Assembly: GCA_951394045.1 (NCBI GenBank)
Contig: OX595989.1
Span: 1-64,000, forward strand
Length of the DNA: 64,000 bases
Reading direction: 5' to 3'
Origin: Nitzschia sp. DOCU1
Taxonomy: Eukaryota > Bacillariophyta > Bacillariophyceae > Bacillariales > Bacillariaceae
Shown here: positions 32,989-43,593 of the stretch, in pieces
How positions within the stretch are numbered: the stretch's first letter is position 1
Layout: every line of letters starts with the position of its first letter
Notes under the pieces: generated by a model
Seen by the model: the letters and a program-made list of their open reading frames with translations, nothing else
Databases searched by the model: none
Told to the model about the DNA's origin: nothing
Position numbers and translations under genes: made by a program

Positions 32989-33588
32989 CTATGATTTTTT
33001 GTTAGATAGACTGTATAATCGTTCGCCTTCTTCAGGGGACTGCTTTCGTTTCCGTTTCCTTGATGATGCTGATGACATTTGAGTTGGAGTTTGGCGTAGT
33101 CCAAAACGAGACGCGAGCGAACTCTTCATCACCTCGCTCCCATAGATGGTATGAAAGGGTTCCCAGCAGTCTACACACAGAGGAGTCTTACAGTCCTTGC
33201 ACTCGCAGACGGTACTATATCGTACCTTATCCCAAAGCCTGCAAAGTCGGCATTTTAGCCGCTTATTTTTGACTTTGTGCCAATGCTTGAATTCTTGATT
33301 GAGCCGGATATGCTGCGCCTGATCGAAGAGTGCCCACCTCACATACTCTCTTCGTTTCCTTCCTTTTCCCGATCCGCTTGATGAATTGCCTCTGGTGGTA
33401 GCCCCAGCACCATCCCCTCTTGTAGGAGTCTTTTCAATGGGCCCATGCGAATGCGGAGCGATCCATGCCAGAGCCACCATCTCCTGAAACTTGTAATGTG
33501 ACATCGGCGTAGACTTTTCCTCAAGACACTTTGCTTTATATATCTCATACGCATTTATTGTGGCGACCCCAAGATACCAAAGAAACAT
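32989..33588 (-). pseudogene. PiggyBac-type transposase, C-terminal remnant
   Basis: The 199-codon minus-strand frame starts MFLWYLGVATINAYEIYKAK, matching the last catalytic-domain segment of PiggyBac transposases. It ends in a cysteine-rich zinc-binding domain: CRLC, then CECKDC, then PLCVDCWEPFHT, as in the PiggyBac C-terminal finger. A Lys/Arg-rich tail (RKRKRKQ) follows. The aspartate-bearing catalytic core is absent. The start of this frame overlaps the end of the N-terminal fragment, in another frame, at about 33590. Confidence 0.65.
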
Positions 33589-34070
33589 AGCTGGAGACGA
33601 AGGTCCACAACCTTCATTTTCCTCATTTCTTCGGGAGGAATGGCAATCCCTGCAAGGTTTGGACCTTGTGCAGGTAAATTAGGCTCTGTTGGCGCAGCAA
33701 CATTGCCTATCTCATCCTCGTTTGGCTCCTGTTCTCCCTCGACTGCATCAAGAAATGGGCCAACCTCTCCGTCAGAGTCGTACCCGTCTTCAAAACGGCT
33801 TTCGTTTAGAGCGAAGTTTGAGGCCATAGTTTTTGCTCTAGGTGACCGTTGGATCTTGTTGCGGATTGTGTCACGCTTACGATGCTTGCTGTCAAACAGT
33901 TGACGTGGGGTGTTCGTCGTTGCGCCGCCCGTATCATTATTTATCGTTAAAGCCATAATATTAGTACCAAGATCAGGGTCAATGGGAGTGGCAAATTCAT
34001 CACAACTATCGTTGTCATTGTTATCATGACCATCCAAGGCGACAGTATTGTTCTGCATAATAAAGTACAC
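33555..34070 (-). pseudogene. Transposase N-terminal remnant
   Basis: The 171-codon minus-strand frame has an acidic N-terminus and a short GIAIPPEEMRKMKVVDLRLQ segment resembling the start of a SAP-like LxxL DNA-binding helix that precedes diatom PiggyBac transposases. Immediately after LRLQL the sequence jumps to the transposase C-terminus in a shifted frame, so several hundred residues are deleted. On its own it has no predicted activity. Confidence 0.55.
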
Positions 34071-34433
34071 CTTTCACAGAAAGAATGATGAAAATAGAGT
34101 TTGTTTTGGTATGTGACGGACCTGGGGGGATTTGTGGCAGATATGGATCATGGCATAGGCAATTGCGCCACATGGTGAGATATTTACTACTGTAACTTTC
34201 TACTGGGTCATTTGAGTGAAAACCGACTACTAGGACTTTGACAGTTTGCGTTGTACTAGTGACCGTGGCGAGATTTTTTTTGCAATAGTGTATGATGATT
34301 GGTGGTCAAGTAGTTAGTCAAAGTTAGGTACATATGGATCACGGTATGATCCATATCCTATAAAGAGATATCGTCTGTAAACGGCCTGACCCTGATTGGG
34401 GTTAAGGCGAGAATCGGCATCCGAAGATCCAAG

Positions 34434-34438
<5 letters not shown>

Positions 34439-34474
<36 letters not shown>
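34439..34474. repeat. (CT)18 microsatellite
   Basis: A pure CT dinucleotide run of about 36 bp. It also generates the repetitive Ser/Leu or Arg/Glu ORFs that cross it. Confidence 0.95.
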
Positions 34475-34478
<4 letters not shown>

Positions 34479-35103
34479 TATTCGTGATTGTACAGTCGAA
34501 TTGGAATTAGCCACGCATTTCCGATGCCGGCCCGGCATCGCAATGTTGCTGGAAGGGCTTTCTCAAACCAAAAAGATAGCAGCCCTCTGCTACTACTCCG
34601 TCTCTTTCCTCGGCCTTTTAGTAAATCGGAATGGACAAAATGAGTCTCAGAATTTATCCGAGATAAGGAATCCAAAGAACCATTGATAGTTTCGAAATAG
34701 ATTTGACACAAAATTCCCCAAACCTTTAATCAAATTAAGTCCATGTCATTGAAGGCTATTGTAATCTACATATTGTTCTATCGAAAATATCCTGCCCATC
34801 ATGAGGGCAATAGAACAAGCGCTCCTTTCTCTACCCGTTGCCCAATAGCCTGATCTTTTGAGAGTTCCGGGCTTAAATTGGGCAATAGTGAAATCCACTG
34901 TCCTTCAGAAACAAGAGACTCGTAATTCCTACCGGTAGAACGAAAATTACGTGGTCGTTCACAAACTTCTCATCGTTCTTCCCACCTTTTGTGATGACGA
35001 CTCCACAGTGCAGTTGCGGAGCCAGGGCGATCGTTGTGTTGCCATCGCCAGAGGTCAGGTTTGAGATTGAATATTGTTCATCTGAACAAGCAGCTGCACA
35101 ACA
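34475..35103. other. Intergenic, upstream of the 35104 gene
   Basis: No gene seen. It contains CTACCGGTAG at 34929-34938, 166 bp upstream of the next start codon. Confidence 0.5.
34929..34938. promoter_or_regulatory. Candidate regulatory palindrome CTACCGGTAG
   Basis: This ten-base perfect palindrome lies 166 bp upstream of the ATG at 35104. The same decamer occurs at 19835, 30227 and 30563, the latter two 145 and 481 bp upstream of another member of the same gene family. A regulatory role is inference from recurrence and position. Confidence 0.35.
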
Positions 35104-36216
35104 ATGAGTGCACACAACAAACGGGGCACGAACAGCAAGGGCTCCATGATAATCGATCGGTCCCAGTCCTCGCCTAGCCTTCGTAGCCCGTCCAAAAGAA
35201 AGTGCAGAAGTCTGCCTCACTATCGACGTAGTTCGACATTGTGTAAAGAGGTCGTCTTCAATGAAATTGTCGCAATTCTGCAGGTAGAAGCCTCGAATGA
35301 ATTGTCGGATGCCGAATGGGATACAGTCTGGTATTCTCGGGGGGACTTGGATCGGTTTCGACGACGAGATCAAAAATTGTGGGCTAGCGTTAATGACGCG
35401 CCCGATTCAGATAAGGAGATTCTGATAAACATCTACGGCTTGGAGACCCCGGCATCCAGGAAATTGAGGCATGATCGGATACGTGACTGTCAACTGGCTG
35501 TGTTGATCGAACAAGAGAAGCAATGGAATGATGACTGCGCGAGGCCCGAAATGATCGCCAAACAATCGCGGAGGATATCTCTCAAGAGTCTAGTTGGCGC
35601 CCAGCGGAGAGGGGCCGATGTGGCGGCCGAAGTCTTGGATCAAGTCGTACGGGAGCTACGAGCCAATGATCGGAATCGTTTGATTCGTACCCCGAGTGCA
35701 GCTGTCCAAGAACGAAGGCGCAGCAGCAAGTCGGCCGCTCGATTACATCGATCCGAGCATGCGACGAGTACAAACAAATCATCTAAAGATTCATCGTCGC
35801 ATCATCGGCCGTCAGTCCAACAGAGGACGTCGTCAAGTGGCCGGCGATCATCGACTATGCGCTCTGGCTCGGAACGGAAGACTGGGAGTAAAAGGGCGGA
35901 GCGTACTTCTTACGCCACTGGTGGCGCCGGCAATGAACGGGCAGAACATTCTAATGCCATTGTTGGCGGTAGTGAGCGGGCAGAACGCACCGTCACCACT
36001 GGTGGAGGTAGTGAACGGGCAGAAAAAACCTTCACCAACGCTGGTGGTGGTAGTCAAGAACGAGTGGAACGTAGCCAAGGGACCGAACGTACCAACACCA
36101 ATGCTGACGGCAGTCAACAACTATCAGTACGAAGCTTGCCACGACGCAGCTCTCATGCGAAATGGACGCATGTTATACCGGTGGACTCGCAAATGCGTGT
36201 TCCAAGTCGGAAATAG
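35104..36216 (+). CDS. WY-x3-D family protein with Ser/Arg-rich tail, 370 aa
   Basis: A single-exon frame from an ATG at 35104. The family core occupies residues ~45-190: VVFNEIVAILQV, LSDAEWDTVWYSRGDLDRFR, INIYGLETPASRKLRHDRI, VLIEQEKQWNDDCARPEMIA and a C-terminal helix AQRRGADVAAEVLDQVVREL. This is the most canonical of the three family members in the window, including the intact GLETP and EQExQW motifs. The tail (200-370) is Ser/Arg-rich, then carries five degenerate repeats of GGSERAERT type. The repeats look like recent DNA expansion. Intracellular; function unknown. A CTACCGGTAG palindrome lies 166 bp upstream. Confidence 0.85.
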   Translation: MSAHNKRGTNSKGSMIIDRSQSSPSLRSPSKRKCRSLPHYRRSSTLCKEVVFNEIVAILQVEASNELSDAEWDTVWYSRGDLDRFRRRDQKLWASVNDAPDSDKEILINIYGLETPASRKLRHDRIRDCQLAVLIEQEKQWNDDCARPEMIAKQSRRISLKSLVGAQRRGADVAAEVLDQVVRELRANDRNRLIRTPSAAVQERRRSSKSAARLHRSEHATSTNKSSKDSSSHHRPSVQQRTSSSGRRSSTMRSGSERKTGSKRAERTSYATGGAGNERAEHSNAIVGGSERAERTVTTGGGSERAEKTFTNAGGGSQERVERSQGTERTNTNADGSQQLSVRSLPRRSSHAKWTHVIPVDSQMRVPSRK

Positions 36217-37300
36217 GTAAACGGGGGTGGTCGCTGGCAGCACCATTATGGTCCAAAAGAGTTGCAACATTCGGCGGGCGCAACATAATCCTCAATCTCG
36301 CGTTTGTGCCGTCTCGTACTCTAATTGAATTATGGACTTGGATACGAGCCCGGCTTTCACTATAGAGGCCTTGTATCGCTTTCCAATCGTCTTGGCGTGA
36401 ATTTCGTAGAGACTACAATTGCGGCCTTCTTTGAAGAAGATATTTTAGACGTATTCTTGGTGAATCTCCATGTTTCGAACCGAGCCTTTCATTTTTCGTT
36501 GCCAACGCCATGTGAAAAGCCGATAGAGGCAAGGTAATTCCAATCTGAGCATAGATTTTCTCTTGTTCTTGCTGTCAGGGTGCGTCCAAGTAGGGGCAGA
36601 GGAATTCATCCTAGATCGGTCCATGAATGCACGAACAGCAAGTGTCGGCCTTCCATAAAGATAAACATCAATGAGTAGCGCAACTCGAATGGCTCAGACC
36701 AAATGGTCCAAAAGCTTTGTTCAAGCCCAGGTGCCGAAGATTGCATCAAATCCAAATGAAGTTATGCTCCACAGAAGCGCAGAACTTGCTCTGTTTCGTC
36801 GGGTACTCGATTGCTACCCTCACCGCCATAAAGGATCTCGATAACAGTATCGGGCAAAGGTGCTTCCGATCAGTCGGCAGTTTGATCGTTATTGCTTACC
36901 CTTTCGGACGCCTCGCTTGACACTGACGATGACGGAGATTCAAAATCGGAATCCTCGTTGGATTGACGCGGGGTCTCGCGGGCACTATGGTAGCTTCGGT
37001 GAACGTAGTAATATCTACTTGTTGTACGTGATGGCTTCCCGATCTCCTTGAGAAGCAAGATGCCTGTTACCAAACGCCTCCAGCTTTTGCCGCCCTAGGA
37101 GCAGGCTGCAATCGCCTCGTCGTAGGCCGACTGCCTTTGCTTGTCCACAGCTCGTACTATTTGCAGCAGTGGAATCAATTCGTCGTCATCTAAATGCTGT
37201 TCAGAGCTAAAAGGAACATCCGCACCACGCAGGCCAGGGGAGTGATGGAAGTGATGCAATGAATGAATCAATGTTGTTGTTGTTGTGCATGCGTTACGAA
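36217..37300. other. No clear gene
   Basis: Short ORFs only. A minus-strand stretch at 37095-37210 (SSEQHLDDDELIPLLQ…) looks coding-like but has no supported context. Confidence 0.35.
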
Positions 37301-37329
37301 GGATGCGTGATTCAAATTCATATGGTACT

Positions 37330-37530
37330 TCACAGCGACGCCGTTCTCGACAACTGTCGCCTTTGCATTCTCGGCGTTCGAGTGGGTTGTCAACAATCCA
37401 GAGGACGTACAAGGTCTTGGCGATGCTATTGCAAAAGTTTACAATGGCTTGGTGGAAAACTTCTGCGACGAGTATGGCCGCAAGCTTGCAGCGCACCACT
37501 GTGCCAGCCCAGAGGCACAATGGAGACTAG
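37330..37530 (+). pseudogene. Coding-like fragment without a start
   Basis: A frame with no ATG reads coherently through TTVAFAFSAFEWVVNNPEDV, QGLGDAIAKVYNGLVENFCD and EYGRKLAAHHCASPEAQWRL to a TAA near 37536. Composition (balanced hydrophobic and acidic residues, amphipathic helices) is more protein-like than the overlapping ATG-started ORFs. It may be an exon or a decayed gene. The family is unrecognised. Confidence 0.35.
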
Positions 37531-38145
37531 CAGAATAACATGCAAGGATGTTTCAATTACCGGGCCACATTCAGGGTCACCGGACATTTGCCGCGGTCGC
37601 CAAGCACTTGGCACGCCGATCCCGCTATTTGGAAACAGCACAATCAATCGAAGGCTGCTCGACGAACTTACACAAGACAAGAACCTATACGGCAAGAATC
37701 CAAGCAGCGTCGACTTGAAGCAACTGCCGCCGGGGTTGACATGTCTCTGCGATGGCACATTGATTTCTCAGCGAAGCGCCTCCCGCCTTGGTGCGATACG
37801 GGCTGGATTGACAGCATTGATTCCGCAGCCCTTGTCTTGGACGCAGAATCCTTCCATTTTCGGATTGCCAGTGCAAGTTGAGGTTCCGTCGTGTCCAACG
37901 ACTCCAATGGGACCCTCAACCACAATGACCATGAGGTTTTACGCTCATGTTGTAACCAACATCCACCTTATTTCTTGATGCCTTCAATTCCAACATGCAG
38001 CTGGAACGTTTCAAATGCGAGGCAGGCTACCTTCAAAGTCTCCAACGTCGTCATTGACCAGTCTTTTCTTGCTGGTTGCCGTTGCGAGCTGTCGAGGGGA
38101 GAGAAGAAGAATATCGGCAGAGCATCCTCGGGAAGTAAAAGTACC

Positions 38146-38249
38146 TCAAGGGTACTCCTGCAAGACTGTACTGAATGTATGTTTGGATCCATGACGGTCA
38201 CATGGATCCAAACATACATTACAGTAAAGTCTCGCAAAAGTACCCTTGA
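38146..38249. repeat. Long foldback: 48-nt arms, 7-nt loop
   Basis: The left arm (38146-38193) and right arm (38201-38249) are near-perfect reverse complements. The inner 20 bp (ATGTATGTTTGGATCCATG and its complement) match perfectly, and there are a few mismatches and one bulge further out. The loop is ACGGTCA. The loop-side word GACGGTCACA repeats just outside the right arm at 38248. Transcribed, this would be a stable hairpin. Confidence 0.9.
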
Positions 38250-38654
38250 CGGTCACAGGGACCATACGCAACTGACAGTATTGCGTCGTGAAGTTTGGGA
38301 ATCTACGATATTATAGAATCCGGAAAGGCCACCAGCACCCCCAGTGTCGCGCCATTCGCATTTCCACAAGCGAGTTTCCCAGTGACGAGCCCAGGCGCTG
38401 AGCCCACCCGCATAGTTTCCAACGTCAAAAAAACCACCCAGTGTCCCGACTGAGACGTCATGCCTAATGCCCTGGCAATATTACAATGGAGCAGCAGGCG
38501 ACAGCCGACGCTGCCGGCCGCACAAGTCACAATGTTCAAAGGTTCTTGTAATGGCGCCTGAATGATCCAAATAACGCGTGGTCATATCGGCGTCCTACCG
38601 TAGTTATTATAGACATGCAGGATTTCACCGCCATGTCCAGCAATCTGTCGACGT

Positions 38655-39745
38655 CTAGTATAGACGTCTCGCGAGACTGCAGCTACAGCCGTCGCCAGCT
38701 CGAGCAATCACGCTAGCTAGACGTCGTCGGCATCGCATGGCAAGCAAGATGCAATCTCAACTCACTCCCTACGACGTCCGTGACCTTGTGGATCCACGAA
38801 CGCAAGCAGCAGTTGCTACTGTCATTGGTAAATCATCACGTCGACGGTGGTGTGGATCATTCGTTTTATTGCGTTTTGCATACATTGAATGGGGTCTCTA
38901 TCATACTAGCTATGATAGGAGGGAAACAGGAGGGAAACGCATCATTTTGGTGGTGTCATCATGCGTTTTTCGGGATGGGTCATTTTCGATGGATCTTTTG
39001 GGCGCGCTCACGTCGACCAATCATTTCACCGTTAGCTGAAACAATGACCCATTCGACTAATCCAAGATACGCGTGGAAATGCCGACAAAGCTATGCGTTG
39101 TCGATGAGTGATGTGTGATGCCGGCATGTCCACAACGACGACGACCCCTTGGATGTGATCTCTCACTCTCATGGCTACTAGCTATCATTTGTCACCATGA
39201 TCATTCGGCATTGTACCGATAGGATTTACTAGCTCGTACTAGTAGGAGGTCGTCCAACAACAAACTGTATTACTGCTACATAAGATACAGCACCGTACTA
39301 GCATAGCTGCAGCTAATGATGCAACTAGTGTAGCATATCGTGGTAGAGACCACCAATATCGTTGCAATACTGTGATCATGAATGACTTATATAGCAGCCA
39401 ATCGACCAGCACTCCTTCGACAGAAACTAGCATAGTAGTAAGTGACGGTAGATATATCATCGGTGCTGTCGAAGTAGTACTAGTAGTTCGTGCTGAGACG
39501 ACTACGGTAGGAAGAGGAGTCTTTCTGTCATCATGGCACGAATCAGGATGATCATGAGCGAAGTTATCTGTCAACTCCAATGCTTCGTCGTCTCGAGTCG
39601 TGCTGTCGGAGAAGGCAGCTTTTTTGGGGGGAGTCGTTTTTGCGGGGGCTGCTGCCAATAATTGGTAATGGAACTACTAATGGCACGGCTATAGTAATAG
39701 CAGAACAGCACTCTCGTTGTATCTACACCTTTGGCACGTTTGCAA
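38655..39745. repeat. Left arm of a ~1-kb inverted duplication
   Basis: The sequence is homologous, in reverse orientation, to 50630-51605. Landmarks include GACTGCAGCTACAGCCGTCG near 38673 against 51550-51580, TGGTAAATCATCACGT near 38826 against 51418, and CTTCGACAGAAACTAG near 39414 against 50825. Divergence and indels are substantial, so the duplication is not recent. Confidence 0.75.
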
Positions 39746-39760
39746 CTCCGCGCCGGTGGG
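39550..39760 (-). pseudogene. Broken paralogue of the small membrane protein at 50569
   Basis: Minus-strand sequence matches the 3' half of the 50569-50817 gene: a word for FSDSTTRD is shared, as is an ATTACCAATTATTGGCAGCA segment corresponding to the transmembrane codons. Frameshifts scramble the membrane helix, and the stop of the intact gene is lost. It lies in the left arm of the inverted duplication. Confidence 0.55.
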
Positions 39761-40554
39761 GGGCGAAGATTAACACAGAGAGAGAAAGAGGAGAGTCTTG
39801 AGAATTACTAGGAAATCGGCCAGCACAGGAAGCGACGACTACTGGTACTCTAAAACAACCTCCAGTTTACTACCATCATTTCTCCGTATGCAGCACGATT
39901 CTTCTTGATCGTGCGTCCTCGAAGACAAGAATAGGAATGAATGATGAGCATCTGCATGGTCCTGAATGATTCTCCCCACGAACTCAAAAGGGCATCGTCT
40001 TGGGAACAAAGTCCAAAAACTATCGGAAGTCGATTAACAGAATTCCTATTATTCTTATAAAGCTAGCAGTGCTCGAACGAAACAAAGATGCGAGGCGACT
40101 ATTGATAGAGACTTCAGTTGCTACTAGCTACTACCCCCTCAAGCGATCGTGCGAATGGAAAAGAGCGATTGGGGCCCGAAAGAAGGCCCAACGGGAATCA
40201 CTGTGGCTTCCAAATGCCAGAAAATACCGGTAGAGGGTATTCGGATGGTTGCACCAAGATGGGCAATAAAAATCCAGCGAACGGGTCCGCCTTTTCTATT
40301 CCTTCGATGATGTCGTCGATCCCACGAATGACACGTCACCTCAGTAAGAGGATCTCCTTGCGAGCACGCCCAGACTTCGTGACGACTCGAGGCTTATCCA
40401 AATATCTCGCAAACATATATAATCCCTTCAGATTTGTAGATCTTAGATTTTCGATGGCTTCTCCCTCCTATTTCCCTCATCAAAGAAGATATCGTCATAA
40501 AACGAGTCGAACATCACAAATCAACACCTTACGCCAGAACACATCGAATATATC
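39761..40554. other. Intergenic, upstream of the 40555 gene
   Basis: No convincing gene. Two overlapping plus-strand frames (40000-40233 and 40118-40558) lack motifs. A near-match to the decamer (ATACCGGTAG) sits at 40224. Confidence 0.45.
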
Positions 40555-41175
40555 ATGAATCACTATTCTCCTTCCACCGCAACGACCAGCACCATCAGCA
40601 ATCAAGAAAACCGTGCTTATTTTGTCATGAACCGTCAAGGCGTCCCTCCCCTAGCTTATGACAGGCGAGATCTGTTGCTTTCTTCTTCTAGCGACTTGAG
40701 TGCGTCCGAGTCGTCCTTGGACAGCACGTCGCCCATCAAGTCCTACGACTCTCGTCTCTTCAAGAGCGACTCTGCCATTAGCACTACCCGGCCCGATGAG
40801 CTACGAGCTTATAACATTTCTCTGGCTCGCAAGCTTCGCCGCATGAAGCGACGCCTGCTGTTGGAAAACGCCTTGGTACTCGCACAAGGGCCCACAACGC
40901 CTGCAGTCCCCGTTACCCCCACAAACTCGGAAACGAGCTATGCTGTGAGCAGCATTGAAGAAACCACAACAACAACTACTAGCAGTAGTCCAAGTACTCC
41001 AGTTCGGACTACAATGGCAACAACACCCTCATCGCCCCCACCGCGGCCCACCAAACAACAAGCCATCAGCAGAATCAAGGAAGATGAGTTCGAGAAAGAT
41101 TCGCTCCTTTCAAGTCATCCCGCCATGGGCGCTGTCCCTGACATGATGAATCGATTGACAAGTTATGCCGCTTAG
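40555..41175 (+). CDS. Hypothetical Ser/Thr/Pro-rich protein, 206 aa
   Basis: A single-exon frame from an ATG at 40555. Ser-rich N-terminal region (LSSSSDLSASESSLDSTSP), a short basic helix ARKLRRMKRRLLLENALVLA around residues 88-108 that could be a coiled-coil or nuclear-targeting segment, then a Thr/Ser/Pro low-complexity stretch and an acidic C-terminus. It is probably largely disordered. No known domain. Codon and composition bias support coding, but function is unknown. Confidence 0.6.
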   Translation: MNHYSPSTATTSTISNQENRAYFVMNRQGVPPLAYDRRDLLLSSSSDLSASESSLDSTSPIKSYDSRLFKSDSAISTTRPDELRAYNISLARKLRRMKRRLLLENALVLAQGPTTPAVPVTPTNSETSYAVSSIEETTTTTTSSSPSTPVRTTMATTPSSPPPRPTKQQAISRIKEDEFEKDSLLSSHPAMGAVPDMMNRLTSYAA

Positions 41176-41490
41176 AAAGCTTGGCGGCGGTCGTAACAGC
41201 TTTACCTCGTAGTATCTTGGGGGTTGCTGCATATTCTACATTTTTGCTTACTTTGCACATAGACGTTATAGATCCCCCTTTTATCTGACTCCTAGCTGCT
41301 CGTAGTACGCGAAGTATGAGGTAGTCTTTCAATAGTATCTGGGGTAGCGTGGTGTAGTGCACGCTACTACCAACCATAGCAAAGAGAATGTTGGGTCAAC
41401 AACTAAACGAGCTACTGTATGGCCCATGGGGGCATTCAAATCCCAAAACTGCAAGTGCCCATACAACTGCTAATACAGTAGCGTCTACTT
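41176..41490. other. Intergenic between converging 3' ends
   Basis: No gene seen. Confidence 0.5.
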
Positions 41491-43593
41491 CTAGTCGTCG
41501 ACGCGTGCTCTTTTGTTTGGCGGAGCGGTGAAATTTTCCGCTTCGAGCTGCGCCTTGGCTTGATCTCGGGCCGATTGCGCCAAAATACTTTCGAGTCGAT
41601 GTTCCAACGCCATGTGATTTTCGGGCGCCAACCCGAGGCACGCTCTCAAAATGTTGATGATTGCTTGGCGCTGTGGAAACAAGGCATTGACGACCGGAGC
41701 ACCATTGGGAACAAGCGGGGCCTTGAGCATGTAGGATAGTAGCGAAAGGACGGGATGAAAGCCTTCCCATTTGTCGTTTCCGGCAGTTTGAATGCGGATT
41801 CGTTCGCATAGTTCTCCCAAAATGACCAAATCGTAAATGAGAGGAGTAGCCAATAACGAGTCTTCACAAGTATTGTGCATCACAATGGTATTGGTGCCTC
41901 CCATGAATATTTCGGAAGTATATTCGTCCATGGCTCGTTTGGAATCTCCGACTGCAGGTACGTACTTGATAACAACAACGTGGTCTGGATGTTCATCTTT
42001 TTCGAACAGTATTGAGTTGGAAGCAACCATATCATCCACCACATTGGACTTGGAGATTTCTTTGGAACGAAATTGACTCGGCGCACTCAAATTCTTTCCG
42101 TCGTTATTACCAAGATGGTTGTAGGACACAATCGACACAGGCTTGATTCCTGCGCCGACCAAAAAATCCACCAACACTGACTTCATCTTGGTTTGTCCAC
42201 TCTTGAAATCGTCGCCGGCAATGAAGCATTCCTTTTGTCTTGCCAATTCAATAACGCCAGGGACAAAGGTATTTTGCGGCGATCCATTAATAAAGGTGCA
42301 CTTTTCCAAAATACTCGCCACGGCAAAGATAGTCGACGCGCTAACTTCCGGCTCATCCCGTTGAATAGCAGCTAGCAAATGATCAGCTGTATCATTGACT
42401 CCTTCTTCGACACTAGCAAATCGTTCTGTATTGGCCGTCCATAATACTATCACCTTGTCGAGGTTATTTTGCGTTTTGAAATCGACAATATCCTGACGAA
42501 TCGTCTCCATTTGTTCTTGCTTTGTGCCACCCAGTATATTGTCGGCTCGGTCACTTTGATTAGCTGCAATAAAATCCGCAAAGTATACCGACGGTAGTGG
42601 CGTGATTTGTTTCATGTGTGGATACAATTGTTCTTGTAAATCATATGCCAATACTTGAGACCGTCGCATGGCGTCGCCTAGGTTCATTGAATTAATGTCC
42701 CACCCACTCCATACGATATCGGATGGATGCACCATGGGAAGTAGATTATGAAGTGGTGTGTACACGGCACTTCCCGTCCTTGCGTCATTGCCAAGTCGAA
42801 CAGTTGATGCCATCATTAACGATCCCCAATAGTTGGAGCGTTTTTCGCCTTCCTTGGTCATCCATGTTAAATTCATTCGATTGGCCAAGGCTCCGGCGAC
42901 ACAAGTACTGTGAAACATTAGATCGGGGAAAGAGAATGAAGACGAATTGTTGAGAACTAGGTCGGGGACACTTCATTAACGTCGCATATGCACCAGCAAA
43001 AAGTAAAAACCCCAGACACGAACGACCGCACGACCATCACGGCTGAAAGATAGTATTCACCGCCCCCATATAACAAAGAAGTAGTATGGACTTTCGAGAA
43101 GCGACCCCACACAATGCAACTTTCCAAAGTCTATACTCCAGGAACGACGACCCTAGTAGTTCGAAGCCAACAATCATGAATCGTCGACGACAACGACACA
43201 TTCCAGCACCTTACCATCCATTATTCCCTCCTAGTCCGACCAACATGACACCCAGCTGTTGTGATAACACGTCCCAACAAAATTGTGAGCGACATGAATG
43301 AATGCTGGATTGCGTTTTGTTCGAACCCTTGTACGCACCTTGGGCACCTTGGTTTCTGTCCGAATCTTCATCTTGGTCGTGACTGGTTTGACCACATTGT
43401 CCTGAACGACTGTTGACTCATAGCTATAAAGAGAAGCATTAGCAACCAGCATTGATATCCTCGACTCCACCCGACTGCGATTACCGCCTACTCACCTGTA
43501 ATCCGACAAGATCGCGTCCTCCAAATATTGACATGTCAAAGATTCCACCCGAAACGGCCCATCCAGACTTTTAGTGCTACCAGCCCCACTCAT
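41491..43593 (-). CDS. INO1: myo-Inositol-1-phosphate synthase, four exons, 546 aa
   Basis: This enzyme makes 1D-myo-inositol 3-phosphate from glucose 6-phosphate with NAD, the committed step of inositol synthesis, normally cytosolic. Exons on the minus strand: 43593-43496, 43423-43339, 43255-43215 and 42907-41491; introns of 72, 83 and 307 nt have GTGAGT, GTGCGT and GTAAGG donors and AG acceptors. The spliced N-terminus starts [10 protein letters not shown], passes YESTVVQDN and reads [19 protein letters not shown], the NAD-binding loop (usually GWGGNNGxT). The last exon has [28 protein letters not shown]-like [49 protein letters not shown] and [14 protein letters not shown], all conserved in the family. 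Length agrees with the usual 510-560 residues. The C-terminus [10 protein letters not shown] is basic, resembling a nuclear signal. The start could lie further upstream. Confidence 0.93.

Larger units (their letters stand above)
32714..34376. mobile_element. Probable PiggyBac-derived element, internally deleted
   Basis: An inverted-repeat pair bounds the interval: 32714-32763 (…GACGCTATCTCTTTATGGGA… then CTCACGGTATGATCCATA) against 34332-34376, whose reverse complement reads GACGATATCTCTTTATAGGA then a near-palindrome ATGGATCATACCGTGATCC. Inside, on the minus strand, are N-terminal and C-terminal parts of a PiggyBac-type transposase without the catalytic core. No clean TTAA duplication was found, so exact ends are uncertain. 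Confidence 0.5.

Noticed and set aside
34314..34538. ORF with an Arg-Glu repeat
   Set aside because: Translation of the (CT)18 microsatellite.
37259..37978. 239-codon plus-strand ORF
   Set aside because: Cys/Arg-rich and incoherent; another frame across 37330-37530 reads far more like protein.
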